The position numbers and the translations under genes are program-made. The notes under the pieces are model-generated. The model did no database searches. It saw only the letters and a list, made by a program, of their open reading frames with translations, and was not told where the DNA came from. 64,000 nucleotides of DNA from Humulus lupulus. Its lineage: Eukaryota; Streptophyta; Magnoliopsida; Rosales; Cannabaceae. Below are positions 33,148-44,902 of the stretch, piece by piece (positions within the stretch are counted from its first letter, which is position 1; each line of letters begins with the position of its first letter). The stretch covers positions 264,797,042-264,861,041 of the forward strand of contig NC_084795.1 of the NCBI RefSeq assembly GCF_963169125.1, in the 5' to 3' direction.

Positions 33148-34750
33148 ATGGTCATAAATGACGGAGGTGAGGAGTCCCAGGAAGTAGAGGTTACTCATGG
33201 GACGAAAGAACCACAACAAGAAGAGGATAGTGATGTCGTCCAACGTAACGACATTGATCCACGAATAGGTGAAGATAGGTCAGAGCTCAAAGCCATAGAA
33301 GAGCTCGAAGAAGTGAACATCGATCCTAAAGATGCTTCAAGAGTCGTAAATATTGGAAAGAATCTTGAAGACAAAAGAAAGATGGAGCTGGTCGATTATT
33401 TACAGAAGAACCTGGATGTTTTCGCCTGGTCGCATGAGGATATGGTGGGAATTAGTCTGAATATAATAATGCACACATTAAATTTGGACAAGAATGTGCC
33501 TGCAAAATCCCAAAAATGGAGACTTTTGGGAATGGTCCGAGCTGAAGCACTAAAGGAAGAAGTAGCTCGGTTACTAAAATGTGGGTTTATCCGGGAGGCA
33601 AAATACCTGATCTGGGTAGCCAATCCCAAAGCTGAACGGGAAATGGAGAACCTGTATCGACTTCTCTGACCTAAACAAAGCTTGTCCCAAGGATTGTTTC
33701 CCACTGCCAAGGATTGACCAGTTGGTAGACGCTGCAGCAGGTCACAAGCTCATGTATTTCATGGACGCGTACTTTGGATATAACCAGATCGTGATGAACC
33801 TTGTAGACCAAGAGCATACTATTTTCATGACCAACATAACGTATATTGTTACAAAGTTATGCCATTCAGATTGAAAAACGTCGGGGCTACATAACAACGC
33901 TTGATCAACAAAATGTTCGCTAACCAGATCAGGAAAAACATAGAGGTGTATGTCAACGACATGCTTGTCAAGTCAAAGACTGCCAGTAACCATGTATCCA
34001 ATTTGGAAGAATGTTTTGGGATATTAAGGAGGTATGACATGAAACTGAATCCCCAGAAATGCACTTTCGGGGTGGCATCTAGAAAATTTATGGGATTCAT
34101 AGTCAACACAAGGGAAATAGAGGCGAATCATGACAAAATCATATCGTTGTTAGAAATGCCTTCACCTAGGTCGCGTAAAGAAGTTCAAAATCTAACTAGA
34201 AGGGTGGCGACCTTAAATCGCTTCATTTCGAAATCTGCTGACAAGTGCCTGCCATTCTACAACTTGCTCAGAGGAAATAAGAAATTTGAGTGGACCGAAG
34301 AGTGCAAACATGCATTCCACGGTCTAAAAACACATCTGGCCGAGCCCTCGATATTATCCAAACCAATGTCTGGAGAGTCTCTGTTCCTTTATCTGGCCAT
34401 GGCAGAGAATGTAGTCAGTGCCATGTTAGTTTGAGAAGAAGACTATGCTCAGAAACCAGTATATTAAGTCAGCAAGAGGCTTCTCGGAGCTGAATCATGG
34501 TACCCGCTGATAGAGAAGCTGGCATTCTGCCTAATATTGGCTTCCAGAAAGCTCCGGCCATATTTATTGTCCCATTCTATCAACGTCTTAACCAACCAAC
34601 CTTTAAGGCAGGTTTTGCAAAAACCTGAAACTTCGAGACGTCTCTTAAAATGGTCCATCGAACTTAGCCACTTTAAGATATTATACATGCCACGAAGTTC
34701 GATCAAGAGTCAAGCCCTTGCTGATTTTATGGCATTCACTAGTTTTTAGG
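33148..34750 (+). pseudogene. Element D reverse transcriptase
   Basis: The N-terminal part reads VFAWSHEDMVGISLNI and EEVARLLKCGFIREAKY. A frameshift at about 33,625 leads to DLNKACPKDCFPLPRID and FMDAYFGYNQIV in another frame. From 33,901 the frame holds the catalytic box EVYVNDMLVK. The first Asp of the YVDD box is Asn, so the enzyme would be inactive even if the frame were whole. It continues through GFIVNTREIEANHDKI and YNLLRGNKKFEWTEEC to a TGA at 34,432. Confidence 0.88.
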
Positions 34751-34758
34751 ACGAGCTC

Positions 34759-35160
34759 ATGAAGGAGTCAGTGCAGGAATTATGGAAAATCTTCGTTGAT
34801 GGATCGTCGAACGAAAACAGATCAAGAGCTGGGATCATCTTAATCTCGCCAAAAGGACATCGGTTCCATACAACTCTGAGATTTGTATTTGAGGCATCCA
34901 ACAACGAAGCAAAATATAAGGCCTTGCTGGCAGGGATGAGGGTAGCAAGAGAGCTGAAGGCGAAAGCCATTCAGTGCTATACTGATTCCCAGCTTATGGT
35001 GAATCAGGTATTGGGAGAGTATCAAGCTTAAGGTATCAAGATGGCGGCCTACCTGGCCAAGGTAAAGAAGGAGATATCTGAATTTGAGTTCAGCTATGTT
35101 GAACAGATACACCGCGAGCAGAACTCTAACATTGACACTTTGGCATGACTTGCTACCACA
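34759..35160 (+). pseudogene. Element D RNase H
   Basis: The domain reads WKIFVDGSSNENRSRAG (first Asp kept), then NNEAKYKALLAGMRVA, where element F has Glu residues at the two Lys positions, then CYTDSQLMVNQVLGEYQA. The catalytic Glu is therefore lost by G-to-A type changes. A TAA follows at 35,029, and the reading goes on as MAAYLAKVKKEISEFEF to HREQNSNIDTLA. Confidence 0.87.
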
Positions 35161-35161
35161 A

Positions 35162-36497
35162 AAGAGGCTGAAACATTAAATGCAGTACCATTGGAGTTCT
35201 TGGAGAGCCCGAGTGTAATAGAAGAAACAATGGAGGTCGGAATGATTGACATAAGACCGACCTAGATGACTCCTATAATGGAATATTTCGCGACTGAAAA
35301 GTTACTTGATGACAGAAAAGACGCGAGAATAATACTTTATCAAGCTCCACAGTACGTAATAGTTGATGGAGTCCTATATCAGTGAGGACATTCATTACCC
35401 CTCCTACGATGTGTTCTGCCCGAGGAAGCCAAAACCATCTTGCAAGAAATACACGAAGGATTTTGTGGAGATCATGCTGGGGGAAAAACCTGGCGTTGAA
35501 GGTACTGAGACATGGCTATTTTTGGCCCACTTTAACGAAAGATTCAATCTTGTATGTTCAGAAGTGCGACAAATGCCAGCGTTTCTCCATAGTTTCCCAA
35601 GCAACTTCAGTCGAGCTAACAATGATTTCATCCCCGTGGCCATTTGCAGCATGGGGAATTGACCTGATAGGTTCCCTACATATGGGAAAAGGAGGAGTTC
35701 GATATGCGGTGGTGGCAATCGATTACTTCACGAAGTGGGTAGAAGTCGAACCTCTGGCAATCATCACCTCAAAGAGAGTTATGGATTTCATGGTGAAGAA
35801 TATCATTTGTCGATTTGGGCTTCGTAAGAAGATTGTGTCAGAAAATGGGACACAGTTCGATAGTGATCTCTTCACAAACTTTTGTGAAAGATACGGCATA
35901 ATGAAGAGTTTTTTGTTGGTAGAATACCCACAAGCAAATGGCCAAGTCGAGGCTGTAAACAAGACCCTCAAGGCGAGCTTAAAGAAAAGGTTGGACGAAG
36001 CCAAAGGATTATGGCCCGAGCAGCTTCTGCAAGTACTTTAGGCCTACTAAACTTCTCATCGGACCTCCACGGGGCATACTCCTTTTTCCCTAACCTTCGG
36101 AAGCGAGGCCATGCTTCCAATTGAAGCCATGGTAGCTACTCACAGGCAGAGGACGTTTGATCAAGAATAGAATAACGGGCTACTTAACGCATCTCTTGAT
36201 TTGATCGAAGAAAAAAGAGAGGAGTCGTAATTACAGCTCGCCCATTATGAACAAAAGATCACTCACTATTTCAATTCAAAATTCAAGGGACGTAGACTCG
36301 AATTAGGCGATCTAGTTCTCCGAAGGGTCTTTTTGACAAATAAAGACCCCAAGGATGGTGTGTTGGGCCCGAACTGGGAAGGACCGTAGCAAATCGTAGA
36401 AGTCTTACGCAAAGGAATTTTTAAGCTAGCCCGACTAAATGGGGAAGTAGTCCCACAGACCTGGAATGCTCTTCATTTAAAAAAGTATTATCAATAA
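35162..36497 (+). pseudogene. Element D integrase
   Basis: The zinc-binding end and core are readable. KCDKCQRFS is followed by AAWGIDLIGSL and VAIDYFTKWVEVEPLA (first Asp). IVSENGTQFDSDLF holds the second Asp, and PQANGQVEAVNKTLK holds the catalytic Glu. A TAG at about 36,039 then breaks the frame. After it the same family reading continues (HTPFSLTFGSEAMLPIE, RRVFLTNKDPKDGV) to LHLKKYYQ and a stop at about 36,495. The integrase core keeps its three acidic residues, but upstream shifts and downstream stops disable it. Confidence 0.88.
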
Positions 36498-36499
36498 TA

Positions 36500-37331
36500 T
36501 AACCATCAATTTAGGGCTTATTTATAAAACCATTTCAAATAAATGACAAATGGATTATTGAATAACCATTTCTTAGTTTTATTATTGTAAACTTGTGTTC
36601 TCACATTGTAAAAGCAACCAGGAAAGTTTATACATTTTGGTTAGTTGGGGGGCACATAACCGAGGTGAACTTTTTTAGAGAAAACTAAGCCTACCAAGAT
36701 AAGATTAAAACTTGGAAGCTTGGCAAAATTGATTATTCAACGGCTTTTTAAAAAAAAAAAAAAAAATCTCGAGTTTTCAATAAACCTAGCATGAACTGAG
36801 TTTAAATCATCTAAAACCCTGGATATAACCAGGTCCAAAGCTTAGAAACTTGGAAAATTGATTATTCAACGGGTTTTTAAAAAAGATCGAGTTTTCAATA
36901 AACCTAGTATGAACTAAGTTTAAATCATCTAAAGCCCTGGATATAACCAGGTCTGAGGCTTGATTCCTATCAGGTATAATACTATTAAGCTTATTAAAAA
37001 CCCTAGATATAACCAGGCCCAAGGCCTGATTCTTAACAGGTATGATGCAAATGAGCGAGCAAATTCTTGGATACAACTAAGATTGTTAAAATATATCTCG
37101 ATCTAAAGTCGATCCTTAAGATTTCGAATGTGCAAGAGTCTAGGGATTCATAAACATGAGAAAATAATAAAGGAAAGACAAATAGATCACAAGTTAGATG
37201 TATATTCAAATAAGAAAAAACTTCGTCACATCGAAGAGAAAAACCCTCGAGCTAAGCCCGAAGGAAATTGTTTTTATCCCAAGGGATTGTTAGAAAATGA
37301 TAATGATTACAAAAGAAAATCTTAAATAAAG
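36500..37331. other. Non-coding gap between pol and aORF of element D, with a tandem repeat
   Basis: No gene is seen here. From about 36,717 to 37,035 a roughly 117-base unit occurs twice and a shorter part a third time. Each unit has TTGATTATTCAACGG, TTTTCAATAAACCTAG, GTTTAAATCATCTAAA and CCTGGATATAACCAGG; the last is a palindrome. A long A run lies at about 36,749-36,766. Confidence 0.7.
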
Positions 37332-39819
37332 TCATTGGGCTCCGTCAGCTCGCCCCGCTGAAGTAACCTCTTCATCGTCTCCCTCAGTTGCTCTAGAAGC
37401 CTTGCCAGTCTCCAAGGGATCTTGCGAAAACCGAATCTTGAATTTAGCAAGATACGGATCCCACAACCTAGGCTCTATGAAGGAGAAGCTCCCGTCCTAG
37501 TTGAAAGCCCAGCAACGGTAAAGCATCTCCTCCATTGTTGACAAAGACAGTGCCACTTCCTCCTTGGCTTTAACCTCGGCCTCGATTAGTCTGCTTTTAT
37601 TTCATCGTTCTCGGCCTGAAGTTGATCAGTCTGGCGACTTGCCTCCACGACTTGAGCGTGAGAGGCAAACAACTCGGTCTTCGCAGATTGCTTGCCCTCT
37701 TGAGAAAAAATGAGAGCAGCTTGTACAACATGCTCATTATCTTGAGCAACACTGAGAGCAACTCTAGCGGTGTTTAAGTGAGCTCGGAGTTCTTCATTCT
37801 TGACCTTGACCCAAGCTATGCTTCATTATTGAGCCAAGACAGATTGTAAAATAACGAAGCAAGTCAATAAAAAAATAAACATAATAAAGATTAGCAGCAG
37901 GAAAGAGACTCACGGTGAGGTTCTTCCCTATAGCAGACTCGAGGACATCTTTCAGGTTATGCTCCTCTATGGCCCTCAGATCCCTAGCACTGGCCTTATA
38001 TGTATGGCCCACCATGTGACTCGTTGTTTCATACACAATACCCCAAAAGGCTTCGCGAATCTTGTCTAGATCGTGCGGCTCGACTAGTATCCGGATGAGA
38101 AAACCTTGACTTTGGACGGAGGCTTTGGTTTGAATCACCTGGGGATATGAGGGAGGCATGTGTTGAGGAAGAGGGGGGGGGGGGGGGGGGGAGGAATTTT
38201 TTGGGCAGTGACAGTAGTCACTGGAGCTGGCTCCCGAGCAGTGCTCACAATTTTACCCTTAGAAGGGGATTTTGTGGTGCCCCCCGTTTTAGGAGTGGCC
38301 TTCTTTGCCAACCTGGGCCTTTTCACCATTGGTCCACCCTGGGCCTTTTTACCATTGGTCCAGTTCTGCACCCTCTAGCCTGGAAGGCCACTCCTAAAAC
38401 GGGGGGCACCACAAAATCCCCTTCTAAGGGTAAAAGTGTGAGCACTGCTCGGGAGCCAGCTCCGGTGACTATTGTCACTGCCCAATAAATTCCTCCCCCC
38501 CCCCCCTTCTCCTCGACACATGCCTCCCTCATATCCCTAGGTGATTCAAACCAAAGCCCCCATCCAAAGTCAAGGTTCTCTCGTCCAGATACCTATCGAC
38601 CCACACGATCTGGACAAGATTCCCGAAGCCTTTCGGGGTATCGTGTATGAAACAACGAGTCACATGGTGGGCCATACATATAAGGCCAGTGATAAGGATC
38701 TAAGGGCCATAGAGGAGCACAACCCGAAAGATGTCCTCGATTCTGCTATAGGGATGAACCTCACCGTGAGTCTCTTTCCTGCTGCTAATCTTTATTATGT
38801 TTATTTTTTATTGACTTGCTTCGTTATTTTACAATCCGTCTTGGCTCAATAACAAAGCATAGCTTGGGTCAAGGCCAGGAATGAAGAACTCCGAGCTCAC
38901 TTAAACACCGCCAGAGCCGCCCTCAATGTTGCTCAAGATAATGAGCAAGCTGCACAAGCTGCTCTCATTTCTTCTCAAGAGGGCAAGCAATCTGCAAAGA
39001 CCGAGTTGTCCGCCTCTCACGCTCAAGTCGCGGAGGCGAGTCGCTGGGCTGATCAACTTCAGGCTGAGAACGGTGAACTAAAAGCAAAGCTAATCGAGCC
39101 CGAGGTTAAAGCCTCGAGGCTGGAAGAGCCGGCTGCTTCCCTAGACACAACTCGATCAAGATCGGGTCCCTAATTGGTCGTCTTTTTCACACAAGTGGCA
39201 CCACGTCTTCTTCCTTTTCAATGTCCTCAGTGGTTGGCAAGGTCTCTTGAGAAAAGGGGAGCTCGAGGATAACAGGGAGTGGAGCTCGGGTCCTCAGAGC
39301 TAATGTCTGACCCTCGCCGATCAACTTGCATGCCAACGTGGTGGCATCATTCACGACCCGGCGATAATATTTTTCCCCTGGAGGGAGACGGGACAAAGTC
39401 TCGTACTGACCCCTGAGGGTCTCAGATCATTCCGTCCTCGCGAATTTGACGTAGTTAAGAAAATCTACGAAGTATTGGTCCAGTGGGAGGAAAGCACCAG
39501 CCTTCAAGTGCTCGTCACTCCAAGCCCCATAGTCGTCTTGGAAGGGAACATTGCTTTGTTCTCCTTCAAGTGCAGGTCGGGCGAGGAGACCGTCAGTTCC
39601 CATCTTGATATTATGACTTAACAAGACTTTGTTCACTTTCCCCTGAGTCATTATCCTTGAGACTATATGCTCAGCCTCGAAAAAAGTGTTGGGATCGACG
39701 ATGAATTCTCTCTCCACCACAGGACCGAAATGTGGGATAGGAGATTCAGAGGTGATCTGCTTGCCTTTGTTTTTGTTTTGGGTAGACGATCTTGCGGCAT
39801 TCTTCTTAGGAGGTACCAT
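37332..39819 (-). pseudogene. Element D antisense extra gene (aORF), rearranged
   Basis: The gene starts at 39,819 on the minus strand (MVPPKKNAARSS, basic). Its conserved part reads YGAWSDEHLKAGAFLPLDQY, matching the aORF of F and B. After KFARTE the core of the domain is missing and downstream sequence (LPPGEKYYRRVVND) follows at about 39,396. Between about 39,113 and 38,383 an inverted copy of the gene's own 3' part is inserted. The 3' part in correct orientation runs from about 38,303 to the stop at 37,332. It has a Pro run encoded by the C tract, then YETTSHMVGHTYKASARDL, a putative intron with GTGAGTC donor at about 37,915, and a Glu/Ala-rich coiled coil. Confidence 0.75.
37566..39113. 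repeat. Inverted repeat, arms of ~735 bp, 79-bp spacer
   Basis: The left arm (37,566-38,303) and right arm (38,383-39,113) are near-identical in opposite orientation. The same protein segment, ETTSHMVGHTYKAS, is read at 38,030 on the minus strand and at 38,650 on the plus strand. The arms differ by scattered substitutions and by the homopolymer: G19 at 38,173-38,191 on the left, C12 at 38,495-38,506 on the right. The break on the outer side of the right arm falls in the middle of the coiled-coil exon. RNA across this region could fold into a long hairpin. Confidence 0.9.
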
Positions 39820-40574
39820 AATTCAAGTCGCTTGTCGACAAAGCAGCCTAGTTAGTAGGCGACCTAAGAAGGTCTAGGATCGTGGATGTATGGGAAATGA
39901 AAAGGCTTAATTGGACTGTTATCAAAATTTGAAAGCTCACACGAGCTAAATTTTTCCCTAGCTTCAACGCGTGGTCCCACACGATATCCTTGACCACGCG
40001 CCTTGATTTCTTAAAATCCCTAGATACTTTGGGATCCGCGCGTCAGGCCGTCAGGCCCAATACTTTCCTTTGGAAGGCAGTTTAATGAAAAGCCACCTAA
40101 GGAATCGTAACCCCTAAGCTGCCTAGCATTAAACCTAAAACCCTTTCAATTTCTATACCCCAAACAGGTATTCTTCAAACCAATTTGCCATTAGGGTTTT
40201 CCCAGATTAACCCAGAAAATTGCCCAGATTTGCAAATCTCTTATTCCTAAAGCAAGTTTGGGTTCATTCATGAAGCCTAAACCCAAAACCCATTTCCTAT
40301 TGGCACCCAGAAACAGCCTAACGATATTAAACCTTGAACATATTCAAAGTAGAAATAAAAAAAAATTAAAACCAGGGGATGAAGTACTTACAAAGAATAC
40401 GTTCGAGACAGAGAAGGTGTTGATATTTCCAAAGGAAACTCCTTGAAAGCTTTTGAAGAACTAAAAGACGATGAAAATTTCTGGGGATTCTGGAGAAGAA
40501 GAAAGGAGGTTTGAGTGTATGAAAAGGGAAATTTTTTGAATGCAAAGTTGGTGATGTCTTAGGACCGAACACCC

Positions 40575-40582
40575 AATTTATA
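40575..40582 (-). promoter_or_regulatory. TATA-like box of the element D antisense gene
   Basis: On the minus strand TATAAATT lies about 0.76 kb upstream of the aORF start codon at 39,819 and just inside the 3' LTR. The arrangement parallels elements F and B. Assignment is by position and sequence only. Confidence 0.4.
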
Positions 40583-40813
40583 CATAATCCAATTGGGTTA
40601 GCTCGAGATCCAAAGGCCAAGATTAAATAGACCAGATGGCGGAAAAAAGTTAACAGGACAGTTTTTTCAGTCCTTGAAACCCGAACAGACACCAATCATA
40701 GGAAGCCACGTGCCCAGTAATTGAGTAGTAGGCAGGCACGATTTTATGTGACAGAAGTCTAAAAGCCCCTACTATGTATGCCAGAAAGTGACGACATCAA
40801 ACACGAGCAAGAG

Positions 40814-40826
40814 CTTGGGGGGCAAA
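40814..40826 (+). promoter_or_regulatory. Element D polypurine tract
   Basis: CTTGGGGGGCAAA directly precedes the TG that begins the 3' LTR. This is the plus-strand priming site expected at this position, and a G6 run is also present in the tracts of B and F (reverse strand). Confidence 0.75.
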
Positions 40827-41530
40827 TGTTGTGCCCTAATTTTAGCACAAGCTCACTCACTCAGCTCGGGTACAACTGGCAGGTAAATACGTGGAAAAAT
40901 AACCAAGTAGAATATCTGGTTATTAACCATGTGAGTAGCTCGAGACTCATAGTGGTCAAACTGAGTATTATTCAGATAACTATCAATCACGAGCTTGGAG
41001 TCAGATAGCTGTCAAGCTTGAGCTCATGTAAGATATTCAGCTTATGAGGACCTGGATATAACGCATACTGAAGGATCCCAAGAGACTTAGGGATTCTTTA
41101 TACGCTCATTAGTGACCAGGTGGTATCATATTTATGTCATTTATTACCCAAGATAGCAGGAGCGTGTTTATCATGTTATCAAATCATATCCCAACGTAAA
41201 TGGGAATAATCTATATTAATTATATACCATATATAATTACGCAGTTCTTTTAAGACGATTACCCAAACCTATCCATGGAATTCCCTTATAAATACTAGGA
41301 ATATTGGACAGGAAAGGGGACCATATTCGGTATTACCAAAACTTTGCCAAAATAGAGAGAGAGAAATAGTAATAATATTGACTCGTGGACTGGGTGGATT
41401 TTAACCACTAAACCACGTAAAAGTTCTATGTTTTTGAGGGAGTTCTTGTTATTTCATTACGGTTTACTATTAAGCACTAATCTACCCATTTTATTTCTTA
41501 ATATACTGTTGGCAAAAAACTGTGTCAACA
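40827..41530 (+). repeat. Element D 3' LTR
   Basis: It starts TGTTGTGCCCTAATTTTAGC and ends TGTGTCAACA. It pairs with 25,493-26,194. Differences concentrate in the first 150 bases, while the rest is well conserved, including the box CCCTTATAAATACTAGGAAT, which looks like the element's own TATA region. Confidence 0.88.
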
Positions 41531-41619
41531 ATAATATTCTGGTAAAGTTAACAAAAAAATCAACAAAACCAAGAATTTTTCGTTTTCTACACACTTTTTA
41601 TATAAAGTCATAAAAACTT
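41531..41619. other. Short AT-rich spacer
   Basis: About 90 AT-rich bases between element D and the gag relic of element C. No gene; likely the pre-insertion locus of D. Confidence 0.5.
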
Positions 41620-41960
41620 ATTCGGGAGCTTGAGCTCATCGCATGAACCAGGTGACTCTCGCTAGGCCTGCATGTGGATGGACCAGGAACCTGGTGGCTG
41701 GAACGCAGTGATGTTGGTGGTCAAGGAGGAGGGTGTGTACCTAGGTCACCCACAGGGGGCGACTGATGTTGCTGGAGGATTCCCATTGGGTTGGACGGCT
41801 GGAGACAAGACTTCTATTTTTGCACCAAGGTAGGGTGTCCCTTTAGTGCGCCTCCGTTTTGAGGATGTGGAAGGTCTCTCATGGAGGCCCTCAGTTGGTC
41901 TCCGTCCATGTGGATCTCCACATCTTGTAACTCTCGCTGGCGTCTTTATTGCTTTGGCAT
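41620..41960 (-). pseudogene. Element C gag, first part only
   Basis: The minus strand from ATG at 41,960 reads MPKQ, a TAA, then RRQRELQDVEIHMDGDQLRA and SMRDLPHPQNGG. This aligns with the start of the element B gag (MPRRSKRLKEPREVEVHLTG, then LKASMKDPPPP). Further down, a shifted frame gives LSPAVQPNGNPPAT, matching SSPAIPPGENPP of B. Only about 110 codons remain before the match ends near 41,620. The start codon lies 70 bases from the LTR, as in B. Confidence 0.75.
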
Positions 41961-42008
41961 CTTTCCTAGTTGAAAACAATGGATGGGCAATACCTTTATC
42001 TTTGTCCT

Positions 42009-42027
42009 TCCCATAGACGGTGCCAAA
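42009..42027 (-). promoter_or_regulatory. Element C primer-binding site
   Basis: The plus strand CCCATAGACGGTGCCAAAC is the diverged partner of the element B site at 51,711-51,730. It sits directly next to the LTR that starts TGTTGATGATAAG at 42,029. It marks this LTR as the 5' LTR for the gag on its left. Confidence 0.7.
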
Positions 42028-42028
42028 C

Positions 42029-42763
42029 TGTTGATGATAAGAACTCGTCGATGATGTTAGCTCAGGCAACTCAAAGCTTAGTAAGAAATAATTTAGAAGG
42101 AACTTAGAAAGAACTTGAAGAAGAAAAATACAAAACAACAATCGAGCAAGAACCTGTATACTTATTAATAGCCTGTGTATACAATGAATTTTCCAACCCC
42201 TTTGTTGGAGAGGTGAAGATCTATTTATAGTGGAGCTCTAATGGCTCCAGATACATTGTGGTCCTAGGGGACAAGATTGTTCATAGGTACATTGTCAGGG
42301 TAGTGGCACAGGTCATAGTGGAGAAGAAGGTTGTGGTGTCGGCCCTGGTACATGGTCAGAGGTATACAGGTAACGCCTCTAATTTTTGTACAAATCCATA
42401 CCATCACTACTTGTCTAATATAGATGTCAGGGTCACGCCTCTGTCCTCCTCATGGTCGTACATCCTACACCCATACATGTACACATACCATGTACCTGAT
42501 GGTTATTCTCACATTTCCAAGACATGCATTTGCTCGAAGCTATTCCATATTCTACTAAGTGTAAGAAAGCTTGTGAGTTATCATGAATGATATACTCAGT
42601 CGTCTTCATCATTATTGGCTTGACACCAAATAATTTATGGGTCTCTCTTAGTGTTCCTCGTACGCCCATTCAGGAGTTTTTAGACTCTATACGTTGAGAG
42701 AAGACGAGGTGTGAGGGTGCTTCACTGGTGGCATCTACTTCAAGAAGGGAAGTAGGGCATCTT
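42029..42763 (-). repeat. Element C LTR, left part (split by element A)
   Basis: This is an older relative of the element B LTR, starting TGTTGATGATAAGAACTCGT against TGTTGACGGTAAGAACTCGT in B. Shared landmarks include TTTTCCAACCCC, a CTATTTATAG TATA-like box near 42,220, and the GGTCGTACATCC segment near 42,453. It is cut at 42,763 by element A and resumes at 60,541. ORFs inside are chance. Confidence 0.75.
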
Positions 42764-43753
42764 TGTAGAATCCCAGGATGTTTACTTAGCCTAAGTTAGA
42801 TAGTAGTAGTAGTAGTTAGTATTATTTAGTAGTATGTTAGTTACCATGGATTTTGGTTCAAGTCGGGACTTAGTTGGAAACTCATAGCAACAGTTATGGA
42901 TTTTGTAAGTTTAACCTATAGTTTAAGAATATTAATTATAACATAAGGTTTGATTAATATTGCTGGTCCTAGATAAATTATTATTATAACCTAAGGTTTA
43001 GATAAAGCCAATAAGAGCATGACACTTGTCATAATCATGATTATTAAGGAATTAAGTATTTTGATGAATAGTTTTAATAAAAGAAAGATCTAGAATCGTA
43101 TTATGACACAGTCAAAGCTGTTTATCCAATTCAAATTATCCTGAAAAAGTGAAAATATGTGTTTAATATATCCATGTATGCCAATATATCGCAGCATAGG
43201 GGCAGATATATCACCTAACGGAAGATACGGAAAACACGTCGACTTTGTACGAACGATCGAATAAGCCTCGGGAATACTAAGGGGGCGATATATCACCTAG
43301 GGTGGGCGATATATCGGCTCCATGGGTATAGTTTTGGAAGTTTGACTTTTTGAATTTTAAAAATACCCTTAACCACTTAGACCTGCTTTTGAACGATTTT
43401 GACCGAGTTCTGGGTCAGTTGAACGAAAATTCAAATATTTTTCATTTATAATCATTTATTTATTCAAATTAAAAGGGTTTAGTTTCACTCCTTGAACTCT
43501 TTAAATAGGACCTAGTACTCAGCCATTTTCATCATTCTTCAAGCATTTGATCAGAGCCTCCAAGGTGCTAGTGTTACTATAGAGAGATACACTTGGGTTT
43601 TGGGTTAAAGCTTTATTATTCTAAGCTTTTATAAACATTTGGGAAGCGAGAAATAGAGTGATTTTGGTATTGGGGTTTAGACCAATTCATAAGGTTATTC
43701 AAGGTATCCCTATTCCTTAAGTTCAGTTCTATACAATTCTTTAGTTTTCTTTA
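42764..43753 (+). repeat. Element A 5' LTR, first part
   Basis: It begins TGTAGAATCCCAGGATG and matches the start of the 3' LTR at 58,480. It carries TAG/GTA repeats, four GATATATC-type words (43,181-43,320) and a TTTAAATAGGACC TATA-like region near 43,500. It ends at the CTTTA target duplicated by element B (43,749-43,753). It lacks a ~27-base piece (around TCTAGAACCTTCTAG) present in the 3' LTR. Confidence 0.88.
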
Positions 43754-44902
43754 TGTTGACGGTAAGAACTCGTCAACGATTGATGGTTAGAAAACTTTAA
43801 TCTCTATACTATAGGAAGCTATGAGTTAGATGGAAAGAACTCTAAACAACAGGAGAAAACTCAGACAAGCATGAGAACTAGAAGCATATATTTCATAAGT
43901 TTCGTTTTCACATTCAGTTTTCCAACCCCTTAGCCTGAGGGGTTGGAGCCTATTTATAGGGGAAGCTCTATTGGCCCAGGATACAAACAAGTCCCAGACC
44001 ACTGGGACGTACATAGGTACTCTGATAAAGTAGTGGCTCAGGGCGTAGTGGTGTCTACCCTGATGGTGTCAGAGTCGTGGCCTTGGACATAGTACTGTCG
44101 GCTCTGGCGCATGGTCGGGGGTGTCCAAGTGGTCTCACCACTCTTCGTACAGGTCCGTACCGCCACTACTCCTCAGACGCAGATCATAGGGTCGTGCCTC
44201 TGTTCTCTCCATAACCGTACACCCCGTGTCAGCGCACGTGTTCCGTACTCGGTGGTCCTCATCAATTCCCGTTCAATGCTCCATGTTCGTTTGGCATATC
44301 AACAAGATTCCCCTAAGTGACCTCATGCCTGTGCCAAGGAGGCTTCATCCTATGCATGTCCTGAGAAGTCGAGGTGCCGAGGGTCAGGGCCGGCCTATGC
44401 GGATCGCATAGACACGAGGCTAGGAGCACGGGTACCTCAACACACCCCTCACCCTCGCATAGCGAGGTTGCCTCTCCTCCTTCCGAGCGCAACGTCGCGA
44501 GGCTAGGAACACGGATACCTCAACACAGCCCTCACCCTCGCATAGCGAGGCTAACGTTCTTCCTCCGAGGTGCAGCGTCGCGAGGCTAGGAGCACGGACA
44601 CCTCAACACAGCCCTCACCCTCGCATAGCGAGGGTCCCTCGCATAGCGAGGCTGACGTTCTTCCTCCGAGTGTGGACGAGGCTTGATGCCTGCTGGAATG
44701 GGGCGCACGCGGATGGCCAGCTGGGGGCCCTCACATAGCGAGGGTGAAGTTCGGATTGGCAAGTGGCCGAAGTCCCTCGCCTAGTGAGGGTGACTCTCTT
44801 ACTCCAACTCCCTCACCATCATGTGATGCCCTTTCAGGATGTCTCGTAGCATAGAGCTTCACTTGTGAATAGAATTAACAAGGAAAAAATTCCACATTTA
44901 CA
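43754..44902 (-). repeat. Element B 3' LTR
   Basis: 1,149 bases, from TGTTGACGGTAAGAACTCG to CCACATTTACA. The middle has a tandem array (44,413-44,690) of about 84-base units, with phrases CGAGGCTAGGAGCACGG, ACCTCAACACAGCCCTCACC and the self-complementary CCTCGCATAGCGAGG. More copies of the last word continue to about 44,790. The partner is at 51,732-52,879. Confidence 0.93.
44413..44690 (-). repeat. Tandem array (~84-bp unit x3) with palindromic words in the element B LTR
   Basis: Units begin near 44,413, 44,498 and 44,581. Each has CGAGGCTAGGAACACGG or a close form, then CTCAACACAGCCCTCACC, TCGCATAGCGAGG and a CTTCCTCCGAG tail. The third unit doubles the palindrome. The same array is at 52,391-52,668 in the other LTR, so it was present before the last transposition. 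Confidence 0.85.

Larger units (their letters stand above)
25493..41530 (+). mobile_element. Element D: Tat-type Ty3/gypsy retrotransposon, carrying later insertions
   Basis: Matching LTRs (25,493-26,194 and 40,827-41,530) bracket, on the plus strand, gag, protease, RT, RNase H and integrase (to about 36,497). A minus-strand aORF follows (39,819-37,332). Flanking five-base words are GTAAT on the left and ATAAT on the right, a likely target duplication with one change. Two solo LTRs sit inside gag/protease. All coding parts are broken, and the LTRs differ visibly, especially in their first 150 bases, so this is an older insertion than B. Confidence 0.9.

Noticed and set aside
35404..36004. Two minus-strand ORFs of ~100 codons
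   Set aside because: Opposite to the element D integrase, whose motifs are unambiguous.
38147..38532. Gly- or Pro-rich ORFs on both strands
   Set aside because: Produced by the G19 and C12 runs in the arms of the inverted repeat. Only the minus-strand Pro run in the left arm belongs to a real gene frame.
44413..44790. Regularly spaced palindromic repeats resembling a CRISPR array
   Set aside because: Units are tandem within an LTR, spacers are also repeated, and the same array is in the partner LTR; the genome is eukaryotic.
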